Positions 8,570 to 17,723 of a stretch of 64,000 bases of DNA are shown one piece after another. The notes under the pieces were generated by a model, which was not told the DNA's origin, made no database searches, and worked only from the letters and a program-made list of their open reading frames with translations. Source of the stretch: Pedobacter terrae (lineage in GTDB: Bacteria; Bacteroidota; Bacteroidia; Sphingobacteriales; Sphingobacteriaceae); NCBI RefSeq assembly GCF_900100705.1, contig NZ_FNCH01000014.1:62001-126000 (forward strand), given 5' to 3'. Made by a program: the position numbers and the translations under genes. Every line of letters begins with the position of its first letter. The stretch's first letter is position 1.

Positions 8570-11500
8570 ATGACCAAACTAAAGACTACTTTCTTCACAA
8601 TGGCTATGCTCTGTTTTTTACAGATTTATGGTCAAACGTCGCTTATCAGCGGAAAAATAACCGACGCACTGGGGCAGCCAATCCCAGGGATTTCAGTAAA
8701 AATAAAAGGGATAACTGGTGGTACTTCTTCTGATACCAAGGGTGTATTTTCAATTAATAGTCCAAATCCGGCTACTCTTGTTTTTAGTGGGATTGGTTAC
8801 ATTAACAAAGAATTTGCATATAGCGGACAAAGCAATATTACTATTGTATTAAGTGAAGACCAGCAAAACCTAAATGAAATTGTCGTAACTGCGCTGGGTG
8901 TGAAACGCGAAAAACGAAATTTAACCTATAGTTCGCAAGAAGTAAAAGGCGATCAGATTACTCAATCGAAAGAACCTAATCTGGTAAATGCGTTAGCGGG
9001 TAAGGTTTCGGGTGTGCAGATCACCAGTTCTTCTGGTACGCCAGGAAGTTCATCCCGTATCGTAATCAGGGGTGCCAACTCGCTCTATGGCAACAATGAG
9101 GCTTTGATGGTAATTGATGGTATACCAGTAAATAATGATGAAACGGGTAACCTAAACTCAGGGCCTGGTACCAACCGTATTGCAGATCTTGATCCCAATA
9201 TTATTGAAAGCATTAACGTATTAAAAGGCGGTGCCGCAACTGCATTGTACGGATCTGATGGGGCTAAAGGGGTAATCATTATCACCACCAAGACAGGGGG
9301 GCTGAATAAAAAGCCTAGCATCAGCTTTTCTTCTTCCTTTTCGATGGAGAAACCCTTATTGCCCGAAATCCAGGATAAATATTCACTAGGTTCTAACGGT
9401 GTGTACTTTGATGGAGTAAGCCAGAAAACCAGTACATCCTGGGGGGCAAGGATGGATACCCTAAAAATCAACGGCCAGCCAGCACCAGTGTATAATCAGT
9501 CTGATTTGTTTTTCAAAACCGGCAAAACATATTCTAATACAGTGGCTATTACGGGTGGTAGTGCTTATAATTCTTATTTCTTGTCTTATACCAATTTTGC
9601 ACAGAACGGAACAGTACCCACTACATCGTTCGACCGTAATACGCTTTTCGGAAAATTTACCACACAGATTATAAAAGATTTGAATGTTACTTTTTCCTTG
9701 AATTATGCCAATACCAAAAACCGCCGTTTGCCAGAAGGTTATGCACTGGAGAGCCCGGTATGGACTATCTTTTCGGCTCCGGTATCCTACGATCTGCAGC
9801 CCTCGGTTAACCCTGATGGGAGCCAGCGTTTATTTCGTTTCTCTCGTAATAACCCTTACTGGGTGTTAGATAATATCAGTAATACTTCAATTGTTAACCG
9901 TTTTCTGCCCACATTTACTGCCGATTATAAACCATTAAGCTGGTTAACCATTACAGAACGTTTTGGTGCCGATGTATATGTAGAGCAGGGTAAATACACC
10001 GAGTCGTTACTTTCTGTTTCTAATCCCAATGGAAGGATTGTAAACAATAATACCAATTTCAGACAGTATAACAACGATTTGATACTGAATGCGAATAAAA
10101 GTTTTGGAGATTTTAATATTGAAGCTTTGCTCGGAAATAACATCATCTCTACGTATTCACAAAATGGTTATGCCAATGGTTTGGGTATTACCATTCCCGG
10201 ATTTAATAATATTGGTTCCGCTTCTACGGTTAAGTTTACCGAAACCAGTTACCTAACACGCAAAGTAGGTTTTTATCTGCAATCTAATATTGATTACAAG
10301 AAGTTCATTATCCTATCCTTAACAGGTAGGTATGATGGGGCTTCGGTATTAGCTAAAGACAATACTTTTTACCCATATGGTTCGGCTGCCATGAGTTTTA
10401 TTTTCTCTAATTTCTTTTCGCCAGGTGTTTCTAGCGTAATGAACTTTGGTAAACTTCGGGTATCATACAGTACGGTGGGCAATGCAAGTATTGGCGCCTA
10501 TAGCTTACTCACCCCATACGAATCGCAAACGATTAGAAATACCACTTTTCCTTACCAGGGACAATCTGGTTTCTTAATTAGCCAGACACTTAACAATCCC
10601 AATCTTAAAAACGAACGTATAAACGAGGTTGAAGTAGGTTTAGAAACCGGGTTCTTTAAAAGCCGCATAGGGTTGGAGGTTACCTATTTTGATAAGAAAA
10701 CCAGGAATGGGATTATTCCAACCGTTGCTTTGGCACCTTCAACTGGCTTTAATGCTACCAGTGTAAATTCTGCATCGATGCGCAACCGTGGCATTGAAGT
10801 GCTGTTAAATGCCAAACCTATTGCCACGAAAGATTTTAACTGGGATTTAACCATTAATTACAGTCGCATCAGAAATAAAGTACTCTCTATTTATAAAGAC
10901 CTGAACCAGGTTGGTAACGGCTTTACATCTATTTTTGTTAACCAGCCCTATGGCGTTATTTATGGCACCCGTTATGCCCGCAATGCTTCCGGGCAATTGT
11001 TAACCGATGAAACTGGTCTTCCTTTTGCTGCCGATACTCAGGGCATTATTGGTGATATTAATCCAGATTGGATGGGTGGCATTGTAAATAATTTGAAGTA
11101 CAAGCAATTCACTTTTAGTTTCTCTTTTGACATGAAAAAGGGGGGAGATATTCAAAATAATGTAGATGGTTATGGCTATTTCTATGGTACACCAAAAGTT
11201 ACAGAAGATCGCGGGCCGAGGGTAGTGGAGGGTGTTAACGCTACAACCGGTTTGCCAAATACGGTTTCGGTTTTGGGGCAAGCCTATTATCAGCGTATCA
11301 ATAGTGTTTTAGAATCTGTAATTCAGGATGGAACCTATGTGAAATTGCGTAATGTAAGCCTTGGGTATCATTTAAAACCAGGCTGGCTGCAAAAATCACC
11401 TTTTAAAACCATTGGTTTTCAGGTAACAGGCCGTAACCTTTGGATTTATGCCCCACACTTTACAGGTGGTGATCCGGAGGTAAGCTCATTTGGATCATCA

Positions 11501-11578
11501 AATGGTTCGCAAGGAATTTATTCGTTCTCAACGCCAACCTCGCGATCTGTTGACTTTAGTGTGAAATTGACCTTATAG
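8570..11578 (+). CDS. SusC/RagA-type TonB-linked outer-membrane protein
   Basis: Started at the ATG at 8570 (1002 aa), giving the signal peptide MTKLKTTFFTMAMLCFLQIYG; an ATG 30 nt upstream gives a worse leader. Domains in order: carboxypeptidase-regulatory-like beta domain (about 22-105, SGKITDALGQPIPGISVKIK), TonB plug (about 110-240, NEIVVTALGVKREKR, then GSSSRIVIRGANSL and ALMVIDGIPVNN), and a 22-strand barrel to the terminal VDFSVKLTL. It lacks an N-terminal STN domain, unlike the second SusC in this window, so it should not signal to FecR. It pairs with the SusD 24 nt downstream to import a glycan or peptide. The ligand is unknown because no hydrolase gene is adjacent. Confidence 0.93.
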   Translation: MTKLKTTFFTMAMLCFLQIYGQTSLISGKITDALGQPIPGISVKIKGITGGTSSDTKGVFSINSPNPATLVFSGIGYINKEFAYSGQSNITIVLSEDQQNLNEIVVTALGVKREKRNLTYSSQEVKGDQITQSKEPNLVNALAGKVSGVQITSSSGTPGSSSRIVIRGANSLYGNNEALMVIDGIPVNNDETGNLNSGPGTNRIADLDPNIIESINVLKGGAATALYGSDGAKGVIIITTKTGGLNKKPSISFSSSFSMEKPLLPEIQDKYSLGSNGVYFDGVSQKTSTSWGARMDTLKINGQPAPVYNQSDLFFKTGKTYSNTVAITGGSAYNSYFLSYTNFAQNGTVPTTSFDRNTLFGKFTTQIIKDLNVTFSLNYANTKNRRLPEGYALESPVWTIFSAPVSYDLQPSVNPDGSQRLFRFSRNNPYWVLDNISNTSIVNRFLPTFTADYKPLSWLTITERFGADVYVEQGKYTESLLSVSNPNGRIVNNNTNFRQYNNDLILNANKSFGDFNIEALLGNNIISTYSQNGYANGLGITIPGFNNIGSASTVKFTETSYLTRKVGFYLQSNIDYKKFIILSLTGRYDGASVLAKDNTFYPYGSAAMSFIFSNFFSPGVSSVMNFGKLRVSYSTVGNASIGAYSLLTPYESQTIRNTTFPYQGQSGFLISQTLNNPNLKNERINEVEVGLETGFFKSRIGLEVTYFDKKTRNGIIPTVALAPSTGFNATSVNSASMRNRGIEVLLNAKPIATKDFNWDLTINYSRIRNKVLSIYKDLNQVGNGFTSIFVNQPYGVIYGTRYARNASGQLLTDETGLPFAADTQGIIGDINPDWMGGIVNNLKYKQFTFSFSFDMKKGGDIQNNVDGYGYFYGTPKVTEDRGPRVVEGVNATTGLPNTVSVLGQAYYQRINSVLESVIQDGTYVKLRNVSLGYHLKPGWLQKSPFKTIGFQVTGRNLWIYAPHFTGGDPEVSSFGSSNGSQGIYSFSTPTSRSVDFSVKLTL

Positions 11579-11602
11579 ACCTTAACAACTAGAAATAATA
11601 AC

Positions 11603-13000
11603 ATGAAAAAGATATATTTTATTATAGTATTCGCCCTAATGGTAGCATTGGCCGGATGCAAAAAATACCTCGATGTAAACGATGACCCCAACAGACCTAT
11701 TGATGTTAAAGAGTCGTTGATGTTGCCACCTATACAAATGTTGATCTCACAAAATATCAATGCATCTGGCGATGGAAATTTAAGTGTAGTATTACAACAA
11801 TACATGCAGGTAATGGCACTTAACCAGGTGGCGCCAAATTTTGGTACTTATTTGATGTATAATATTGATATGGATGGTGATTGGAACAATGTATATGTGA
11901 GAACCCTGAATAACCTAAATCTATTGAAAATTAAGGCTGTAGCCGGTGGTAATTTTAAGTATACTGCAATTGCTAAAATTCTTACCGCTTATACTCTTGG
12001 CTATGCAACCGATGCATGGGGCGACATCCCTTACAGTCAGGCATTTTTAGGAATAAACCAGGCGACACCGGTTTACGATAATCAGCAACAAATCTATGTT
12101 CAGATTCAAGCATTATTGGATGAGGGTATAGCTGATATTGGCAAGGATGCCGGACTTGCGCCCGGAAGTGACGATTACTTCTACGCTGGCGACATGGCAA
12201 AGTGGAAAAAACTGGCCTACACTTTAAAGGCGCGTTATTATATGCATTTAAGTAAAGCACCTGGTAATACGGCAATAGCGCAGGCGCAACTGGCTTTAAC
12301 TGCTTTGACCGATGGCATGCAAAGTAATGATGATGATGCCAAAATTGCTTTTAGTGGTGCGGCAGGTGCGGAAAATCCATGGCAGCAGAATTTTTTGCCG
12401 GCCAGCACGTTTGTATTAGCCAATACTTTTGTTGATGCTTTTAAAACACGTAATGACCCGAGGTTAAGCAAAATGATTAAGCCCGCTAAACAAACTGGTT
12501 TATATACAGGTAGGGAAATAGGCCTGCCCGAAATTGGGAGTCTGGAGTCTTATTCTATTCCGGCCGATTTTTATGCCGGTGCAAATGCGAATAATTATCT
12601 GGTAAATTATACTGAGGCTTTGTTTATTAAAGCTGAAGCTACCTTGGTTGTATCAGGATTTGCAGCTGCACAACCTTTTTACCAGGAGGGGATAAAGCAA
12701 CACATGACTAAAATTGGAGTTAGCGCTGCCGATATAGATACATATATTGCTTCTAGAGGCGCACTTACCACTACAAACGCACTCCGTTTGATTATAGAAG
12801 AAAAGTCTATCTCAAATTTCTTAAATGCAGAGAATTATACCGACTGGCGCCGCACCGGATTCCCGGTTTTAACAAAAGTGAAAAATGCACTTTCGGAGAT
12901 TCCAAGACGGGTACTTTATCCAAATTCCGAAATTACCGCCAACCCACAACCTCAACAAAAGGCTAAACTTACAGATAGGTTGTGGTGGGATGCGAATTAA
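11603..13000 (+). CDS. SusD/RagB-family nutrient-binding lipoprotein
   Basis: The 465-aa product has a lipoprotein signal peptide with lipobox LAGC (Cys19) and begins mature KKYLDVNDDPNRP, the standard SusD-like start. The internal YTLGYATDAWGDIPYSQAF region (about 129-147) and MAKWKKLAYTLKARYYMHLS are TPR-helix motifs of the SusD-like_2 family. The C-terminus RVLYPNSEI...DRLWWDAN is also typical. It forms the lid of the upstream SusC channel on the cell surface. A hairpin terminator follows at once. Confidence 0.92.
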   Translation: MKKIYFIIVFALMVALAGCKKYLDVNDDPNRPIDVKESLMLPPIQMLISQNINASGDGNLSVVLQQYMQVMALNQVAPNFGTYLMYNIDMDGDWNNVYVRTLNNLNLLKIKAVAGGNFKYTAIAKILTAYTLGYATDAWGDIPYSQAFLGINQATPVYDNQQQIYVQIQALLDEGIADIGKDAGLAPGSDDYFYAGDMAKWKKLAYTLKARYYMHLSKAPGNTAIAQAQLALTALTDGMQSNDDDAKIAFSGAAGAENPWQQNFLPASTFVLANTFVDAFKTRNDPRLSKMIKPAKQTGLYTGREIGLPEIGSLESYSIPADFYAGANANNYLVNYTEALFIKAEATLVVSGFAAAQPFYQEGIKQHMTKIGVSAADIDTYIASRGALTTTNALRLIIEEKSISNFLNAENYTDWRRTGFPVLTKVKNALSEIPRRVLYPNSEITANPQPQQKAKLTDRLWWDAN

Positions 13001-13021
13001 ATAATAATTAGTAAATAGTGA

Positions 13022-13057
13022 TAAGGATATCCAGTTTTGGGTATCCTTTATTTTTTT
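13022..13057 (+). terminator. Terminator after the first susCD pair
   Basis: Arms aaggatatcc (13023-13032) and ggtatcctt (13040-13048), with one bulge, are followed by an A-interrupted T-run to 13057. It separates susD from the degraded kinase region. Confidence 0.75.
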
Positions 13058-13060
13058 CCT

Positions 13061-13446
13061 AGCAATAGTTTTCCTGATGTTGTATTTTTAGAAAACGAAA
13101 TTCCTGTATGCAAAAGAACGGAAGAACTAGAAAAACATCATAGTGAGCAATTGCTTCAATCCGGCTTGAAAATGCAGAAGCAGACATTTGAAACGATAAG
13201 CGAAGAAATACATGATGATGTTGGGCAGCTCCTAAGTTTAGCTAAGCTACAACTGACTGTTTTGGAGCAAAATGAAATCTTTTATAAATCTTTGATTACC
13301 GAAATTGAAGGATACGTTGGCTCCCTAAGGATTTACTTGATACTGTAAAAAGTTTGATTACAAGCCGATATCCAGCCAAAATCCACCTCGTGATTACTAA
13401 AGGGACTAAAATTACCTTAACTATTCTTGATGTTTGGCCAGATTAA
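13061..13446 (+). pseudogene. Remnant of a NarL-type sensor histidine kinase (frameshifted, gutted)
   Basis: The first part (to 13348) encodes a coiled-coil linker RTEELEKHHSEQLL and a clear HisKA_3 phosphoacceptor box ISEEIHDDVGQLLSLAKLQL. Reading then shifts frame near 13320 (LPKDLLDTVKSL continues in another frame) and reaches TKGTKITLTILDVWPD, stop at 13444. KGTKITLTI matches the usual last strand of a kinase ATPase domain (GKGT.I.LTIP), but the N, G1 and G2 boxes between are missing. So the sensor N-terminus and most of the ATPase domain are deleted. The open frame that could be drawn from TTG 13037 starts inside the terminator of susD, so that start is not natural. Confidence 0.7.
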
Positions 13447-13478
13447 AAATATAGAACTGGTTAATGAATGCGGCTTAG

Positions 13479-13601
13479 ATATTTGTGAGTCAGCGTACCA
13501 TTGGTGGGTATAAGAATTCGCTATGCGAAAAACTGAAGTTTAAAGTCCGTACCGGATTAACTTTGTATGTGGAAAAGCAACGAATTGTTAAAATTTTGTG
13601 A
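13479..13601 (+). pseudogene. Remnant of a LuxR/NarL-type response regulator (C-terminal HTH only)
   Basis: The frame IFVSQRTIGGYKNSLCEKLK to the stop at 13599 (ending VEKQRIVKIL) matches the recognition helix and C-terminus of NarL/FixJ regulators of Bacteroidota (pattern SPRTVEGYRNSL.EK....RTGLVLYAIK.GIVK). An in-frame TAG at 13476 and missing upstream sequence show that the receiver domain is gone. It lies directly behind the kinase remnant in the normal kinase-regulator order, so both come from one lost two-component pair. Confidence 0.65.
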
Positions 13602-13710
13602 TCGTTTTAAATAGCATACTCACATAAACTGTTCTAAAGATTAAGTCACTAATTGGAGATATTTTGATTATCTGGCGAAAATTTTCGATTTTTAGCTAAA
13701 CGATCAAAAT

Positions 13711-16125
13711 ATGCTTTCAAAATTTCAAATTCTCCTTGCCTGTATCATACTTTTATTTGTAAACACAAAGGCGCAGGATGTGAAACTTGATAGCGTAGTA
13801 TCGAATATCAATCGCTATGGCATAAAAACAGCTCAATCTAATCTGTTCGTTCATTTCGACAAAAACATTTATACCAATAATGATCAGGTTTGGTTTAGTG
13901 GGTATCTACTAAAAACCATTACCAGTTTAGATCAATACCATACGCTTTATTTATCGCTGATCAATAACAGTGATAGCAGTGTCGTAATCCAGGAAAAATT
14001 TTTGATTGAAAAAGGATTTGCATTCGGTGCGCTAACCTTACCTGATTCGCTGCCGAGCGGTTCATATCGTTTTGTGGCAAATACCAATATTAAAAAGGAT
14101 AATCAGCCAGAAGGAGAATTTGTGCAGTCCATTATCATCAAATCTACTACTGTAAATCCATTGACGGCCAATGTTTCTATTTTTAAAGCTTATGATGAGC
14201 AGAGCAAAAATGGAACAGCATTATTAAAAATTTTATCTAGTGATAACCGTTTTGTTGAAAATGCAGAAATAAAATATCAGATCGGTAAGGATAAACAAAC
14301 ACTGCTCACCGGTACAGCTAAAAGTAATGTAATCGGTGAACTGATGATTAACTTTCCTGCGGATAAAATTACAGGGGATAATAACCAACTTAATGTCTCC
14401 ATCAAAAAAGGTAAAGATATCAGGTACATTAAGTTTAATCTCCCGGTGAGGAGCCGTTCAAATTATCAGATTCAATTTTACCCCGAAGGTGGTTACCTGG
14501 TAGACTGCTTAACTTCGAAGGTAGGTTTTGAAATTAAAGACCTTGAAGGCACTGCCATAAAAGCAACGGCTATCTTATATGAAAATGACAGGATAATTGA
14601 TACCCTCCAAAGCAATTCTACAGGGCTTGGTTCATTTTCGATCTGTCCAAAGCCATCAAAAAAATATTACGTTAAACTTTTTGGCAGTGAACAGGAAGGT
14701 ATCAGTTATCATTTACCTGCGGCATTAAAATATGGAGCTGTTTTAACAGCAGGCACAGCAATAGCCGAAAATGATTTCAGGCTACAGCTGGTGGCCAATA
14801 ATAATCAAAAAGTTCATGTTCTGGTGCATAATTTCGCTGATGTTTTTTTGCACGCCGATTTGATATTAGCGGCTAACAAAACCCAAAATATAAGGTTTAA
14901 ATTAGATTCCGTACCAATTGGATTAAATACAGTAACCATTTTAGATAGCAATGATTGCCCAATGGCCGAAAGGATTTTCTTTGCGCATTATGATCAGCTT
15001 AATCAGATCGAACTATCCACAGATAAAAATGAGTATAGTACAAGAGATCAGGTGAATTTAAAATTGAATGTAACCGGTAAAAATAAAGCCGCACTTACAG
15101 CACTGGTTTCTATTTCGTGTACCCAAGCAAATAGGATCTCAGTTGGGAATAACCAGAACATTATCGATTATTTTTATTTACAACAACATTTAAAACCACT
15201 TCCTAGCCGATCGATGGGTTTAAAGTATGTTGATCAGGATTATCTAAATGATATCCTTCTGGTTAAAACCTGGAGCAGGTATAAATGGCCAGAAGCTGAA
15301 GTGGAGAATAAAGAAGCAGTACTTTCGAGCTTTGAATATCATGGTGAGATTACCAGAAGAAAAAAGGCCGTGGTCAGTTCCATTGGCTTAACAACAATAG
15401 CCGGGGAAAGCCTGAATTTCCTGAATACAGATAGCACCGGCCGATTTAATATACCGTATGATCACCTCCTAATTAAAGATCCAAAGATACCGGTTTGGCT
15501 GGGGTTGGTTACCGATAAATATGACCAGTACGAACTGAAAATAGACAATCCTCATGACGAACTTGCAAAATATATTGTGAAGCAAAAATTTGAACTTCCC
15601 AATACAAAAGCGGATGTCTTGAATAGCGGTTATCAAAGCATAACTTCGACGGCTGGCATCAAACTTAAAGAAGTGGTGATTACTAAGAAAAATCAAAATA
15701 CTGATTACGCAAAAGGAACTTATAATAAATGTGGTGATTATGTTTGCAGGTATAACATTTTAAACTGCCAAAATCACGTTGCAGATGCTGACAATAGCAG
15801 TCCGGTGACAGGTGAAATTTATTCAGATGGGAAAGGAGGGAAAATCACCTATAAAGGGTGCTTAGTGGGAGAGCGTAAACCTAATATTACCATTTTAAAG
15901 GGTATTAATCTGGCTAAAGAGTTTTATGTATCTGATATTACTAATAAAAATGAGCCTATCAATTTTTCGACTGTTTATTGGAATTATCAGATGATGGTTA
16001 ATGGTGAAACAGCTATTAGTTTTAATACCGGCGATTTAACAGGCGATTTTAAAATTGTTCTACAGGGAGTAACAAATGGTGGAGTGGTTTATGGTGAGAA
16101 AGAAATTATCGTGAAGAGTAAATAA
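13711..16125 (+). CDS. Large exported MG2/macroglobulin-like protein, function unknown
   Basis: The 804-aa product has a signal peptide (MLSKFQILLACIILLFVNTKA). The N-terminal QSNLFVHFDKNIYTNNDQVW FSGY region is the macroglobulin MG2-type repeat found in many Bacteroidota surface proteins (cf. LYLHTDKPFYFAGETIWFKAY). More beta-sandwich repeats follow, for example IQFYPEGGYLVDCLTSKVGF near 255 and a STDKNEYSTRDQVNLKLNV repeat near 430. In relatives this architecture often ends in a TonB plug domain. Here the region IKLKEVVITKKNQ (about 650) looks like a plug start but is followed by a short four-cysteine segment (KCGDYVC...CQNH) and no barrel. It has its own strong terminator. The role could be protease- or surface-complex-related, but this is not shown. 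Confidence 0.65.
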   Translation: MLSKFQILLACIILLFVNTKAQDVKLDSVVSNINRYGIKTAQSNLFVHFDKNIYTNNDQVWFSGYLLKTITSLDQYHTLYLSLINNSDSSVVIQEKFLIEKGFAFGALTLPDSLPSGSYRFVANTNIKKDNQPEGEFVQSIIIKSTTVNPLTANVSIFKAYDEQSKNGTALLKILSSDNRFVENAEIKYQIGKDKQTLLTGTAKSNVIGELMINFPADKITGDNNQLNVSIKKGKDIRYIKFNLPVRSRSNYQIQFYPEGGYLVDCLTSKVGFEIKDLEGTAIKATAILYENDRIIDTLQSNSTGLGSFSICPKPSKKYYVKLFGSEQEGISYHLPAALKYGAVLTAGTAIAENDFRLQLVANNNQKVHVLVHNFADVFLHADLILAANKTQNIRFKLDSVPIGLNTVTILDSNDCPMAERIFFAHYDQLNQIELSTDKNEYSTRDQVNLKLNVTGKNKAALTALVSISCTQANRISVGNNQNIIDYFYLQQHLKPLPSRSMGLKYVDQDYLNDILLVKTWSRYKWPEAEVENKEAVLSSFEYHGEITRRKKAVVSSIGLTTIAGESLNFLNTDSTGRFNIPYDHLLIKDPKIPVWLGLVTDKYDQYELKIDNPHDELAKYIVKQKFELPNTKADVLNSGYQSITSTAGIKLKEVVITKKNQNTDYAKGTYNKCGDYVCRYNILNCQNHVADADNSSPVTGEIYSDGKGGKITYKGCLVGERKPNITILKGINLAKEFYVSDITNKNEPINFSTVYWNYQMMVNGETAISFNTGDLTGDFKIVLQGVTNGGVVYGEKEIIVKSK

Positions 16126-16159
16126 AAACGGCCTCAGTTTTTAAACTGAAGCCGTTTTG
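16124..16159. terminator. Bidirectional terminator between convergent genes
   Basis: Arms 16125-16140 and 16143-16158 (aaaacggc-c-tcagttt with aaactga-a-gccgtttt) pair with one mismatch; A-rich and T-rich flanks allow use on both strands. It serves the macroglobulin-like gene and the porin gene. Confidence 0.85.
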
Positions 16160-16175
16160 TATAGTGTTTCTAAAT

Positions 16176-17702
16176 TTAAAATCTTACTCCAAAAGTTAGG
16201 AATACATTATTTCTATTGCTTTTAACATCCGCAACCGGCTCGCTAAAATCGTCTAATAAGTAAGGACTTGAGCTAAAGTTTGTTTTATAGTTCTGGTAAG
16301 CAACATCGAAATAATAATTATCGATGCGGTAACCTAATCCACCTGTGTAGTATTGGCCCTGATAAAATTTATTGTCGCCACCTTTAATACCATTTCCGTT
16401 TACACCATAACCTGCGCGTAGACTTAATTCATTGGTAACCTTTACTTCTGCACCAACCCTGTAATTAACAGCTTCTTTATACGATGCTTTAATGAAGGCA
16501 TTATTATCATTTATAGTAGAAATACCTGAGCCATTAGCATCAGAAAAACGCATGGAAGCATAATCCACATAATCCACATCAGCCGATATTAATGCAGTAC
16601 CTGCAATAACATAGCTAATACCTGCTGAAGCTTTTAATGGTGTACGCAGATTATAAGTGAATCCATAATATTGGGTTGGATTGTTGGATTTAGTTGGTCC
16701 GGTATTCGCATTCCCTGCAGTAGTTGCCTGTAAGGTTTCGCTGGTATTATCCTCAATGTTCATCCAGGTTGGTGTCTGGAAATTTAGCCCGATCCTTAAT
16801 TCGCTAACCGGTCTGAAAATTGCACCTAACTTTAGATTAAATCCACCACCTTTAGTTTGTTGATTCCGGAAGTGGTTAAGGCTGTAATTTTCATTTCCAT
16901 TGTATGTTGGTACCGCATCACCATCATTGTATGAGTTAACAACACCTGATTCTGTAAATGTGGCGTCGCTCGTATATTTTACATTAACAAAGCTCGCAGT
17001 GGCACCAATGTATACCTTATTGCCAAAATTTAGCGCACCAGCTACATTAAATTCAGAAGTAGACCCTAAACGTGCCTCGTCCCAGTTTTGTTTAAAGCTA
17101 TTACCTGAAGATTCTGCCGAAAATTGATTGGGAGCACCAGGTGTGTTCCTGTTAATCAAATAACTATTGTAAGCATCACCAGCTATTGAGTTGTTAACTC
17201 CATAATTATTTGCTTGATCTGCATAAGAATTTCTTATAGAATTATTTGCGTTGACGCCATTGTAACTAATATTATTCAAAAAGTCATTATTTCGAGTATA
17301 GCTCAAACCAAATACGGTACTAACTAAACCCTTATCTACATCAGATCCTTTCATTTTGGCTGCTGGGCTATAAAATACTACACCAATATTATTCAGATTA
17401 ATCTGATTCTTATCGGCTTTGGTATTATTGCCTAAGTATGCGCTATTGTTTGATACTGAATTAAATTCAGGCGTAATGCTGAATTCTGATTTGGTAAATA
17501 AACCTAAACCAGCAGGGTTGGCGTTAATTGATCCGATGTCGCCACCAACACCAATTTGCGCGCCACCCATTCCTTTAAACCGGGCAGAGGTACCATAATT
17601 GGTTTGAGAGAAACGGAATGCATCAGGTGCATAACTTTGGGCATACGTTGTTCCCATAGCAGCTACTGTAGCTACTAGAGAAGCCATAATTATTTTTTTC
17701 AT
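16176..17702 (-). CDS. OmpP1/FadL/TodX-family outer-membrane transporter
   Basis: The 508-aa product has a signal peptide ending TTYA-QSYAPDAF. It then has the FadL-family start: FRFSQTNYGTSARFKGMGGA (gate/hatch) and IGSINANPAGLGLFTKSEFS, where the NPAG motif is diagnostic. The rest is alternating beta-strands ending in VFLTFGVRF, a typical outer-membrane C-terminus with terminal Phe. Family members let hydrophobic compounds such as fatty acids cross the outer membrane. It is 21 nt downstream of the Gly-rich lipoprotein gene on the same strand, so the two may be cotranscribed. Confidence 0.9.
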   Translation of the reverse strand: MKKIIMASLVATVAAMGTTYAQSYAPDAFRFSQTNYGTSARFKGMGGAQIGVGGDIGSINANPAGLGLFTKSEFSITPEFNSVSNNSAYLGNNTKADKNQINLNNIGVVFYSPAAKMKGSDVDKGLVSTVFGLSYTRNNDFLNNISYNGVNANNSIRNSYADQANNYGVNNSIAGDAYNSYLINRNTPGAPNQFSAESSGNSFKQNWDEARLGSTSEFNVAGALNFGNKVYIGATASFVNVKYTSDATFTESGVVNSYNDGDAVPTYNGNENYSLNHFRNQQTKGGGFNLKLGAIFRPVSELRIGLNFQTPTWMNIEDNTSETLQATTAGNANTGPTKSNNPTQYYGFTYNLRTPLKASAGISYVIAGTALISADVDYVDYASMRFSDANGSGISTINDNNAFIKASYKEAVNYRVGAEVKVTNELSLRAGYGVNGNGIKGGDNKFYQGQYYTGGLGYRIDNYYFDVAYQNYKTNFSSSPYLLDDFSEPVADVKSNRNNVFLTFGVRF

Positions 17703-17723
17703 TTGTGTGTTTACCTTTTATAA

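Noticed and set aside
13037..13348. Intact 103-aa gene with a histidine-kinase motif
   Set aside because: Its TTG start is inside the susD terminator and the rest of the kinase is frameshifted downstream, so it is a remnant, not a whole gene.
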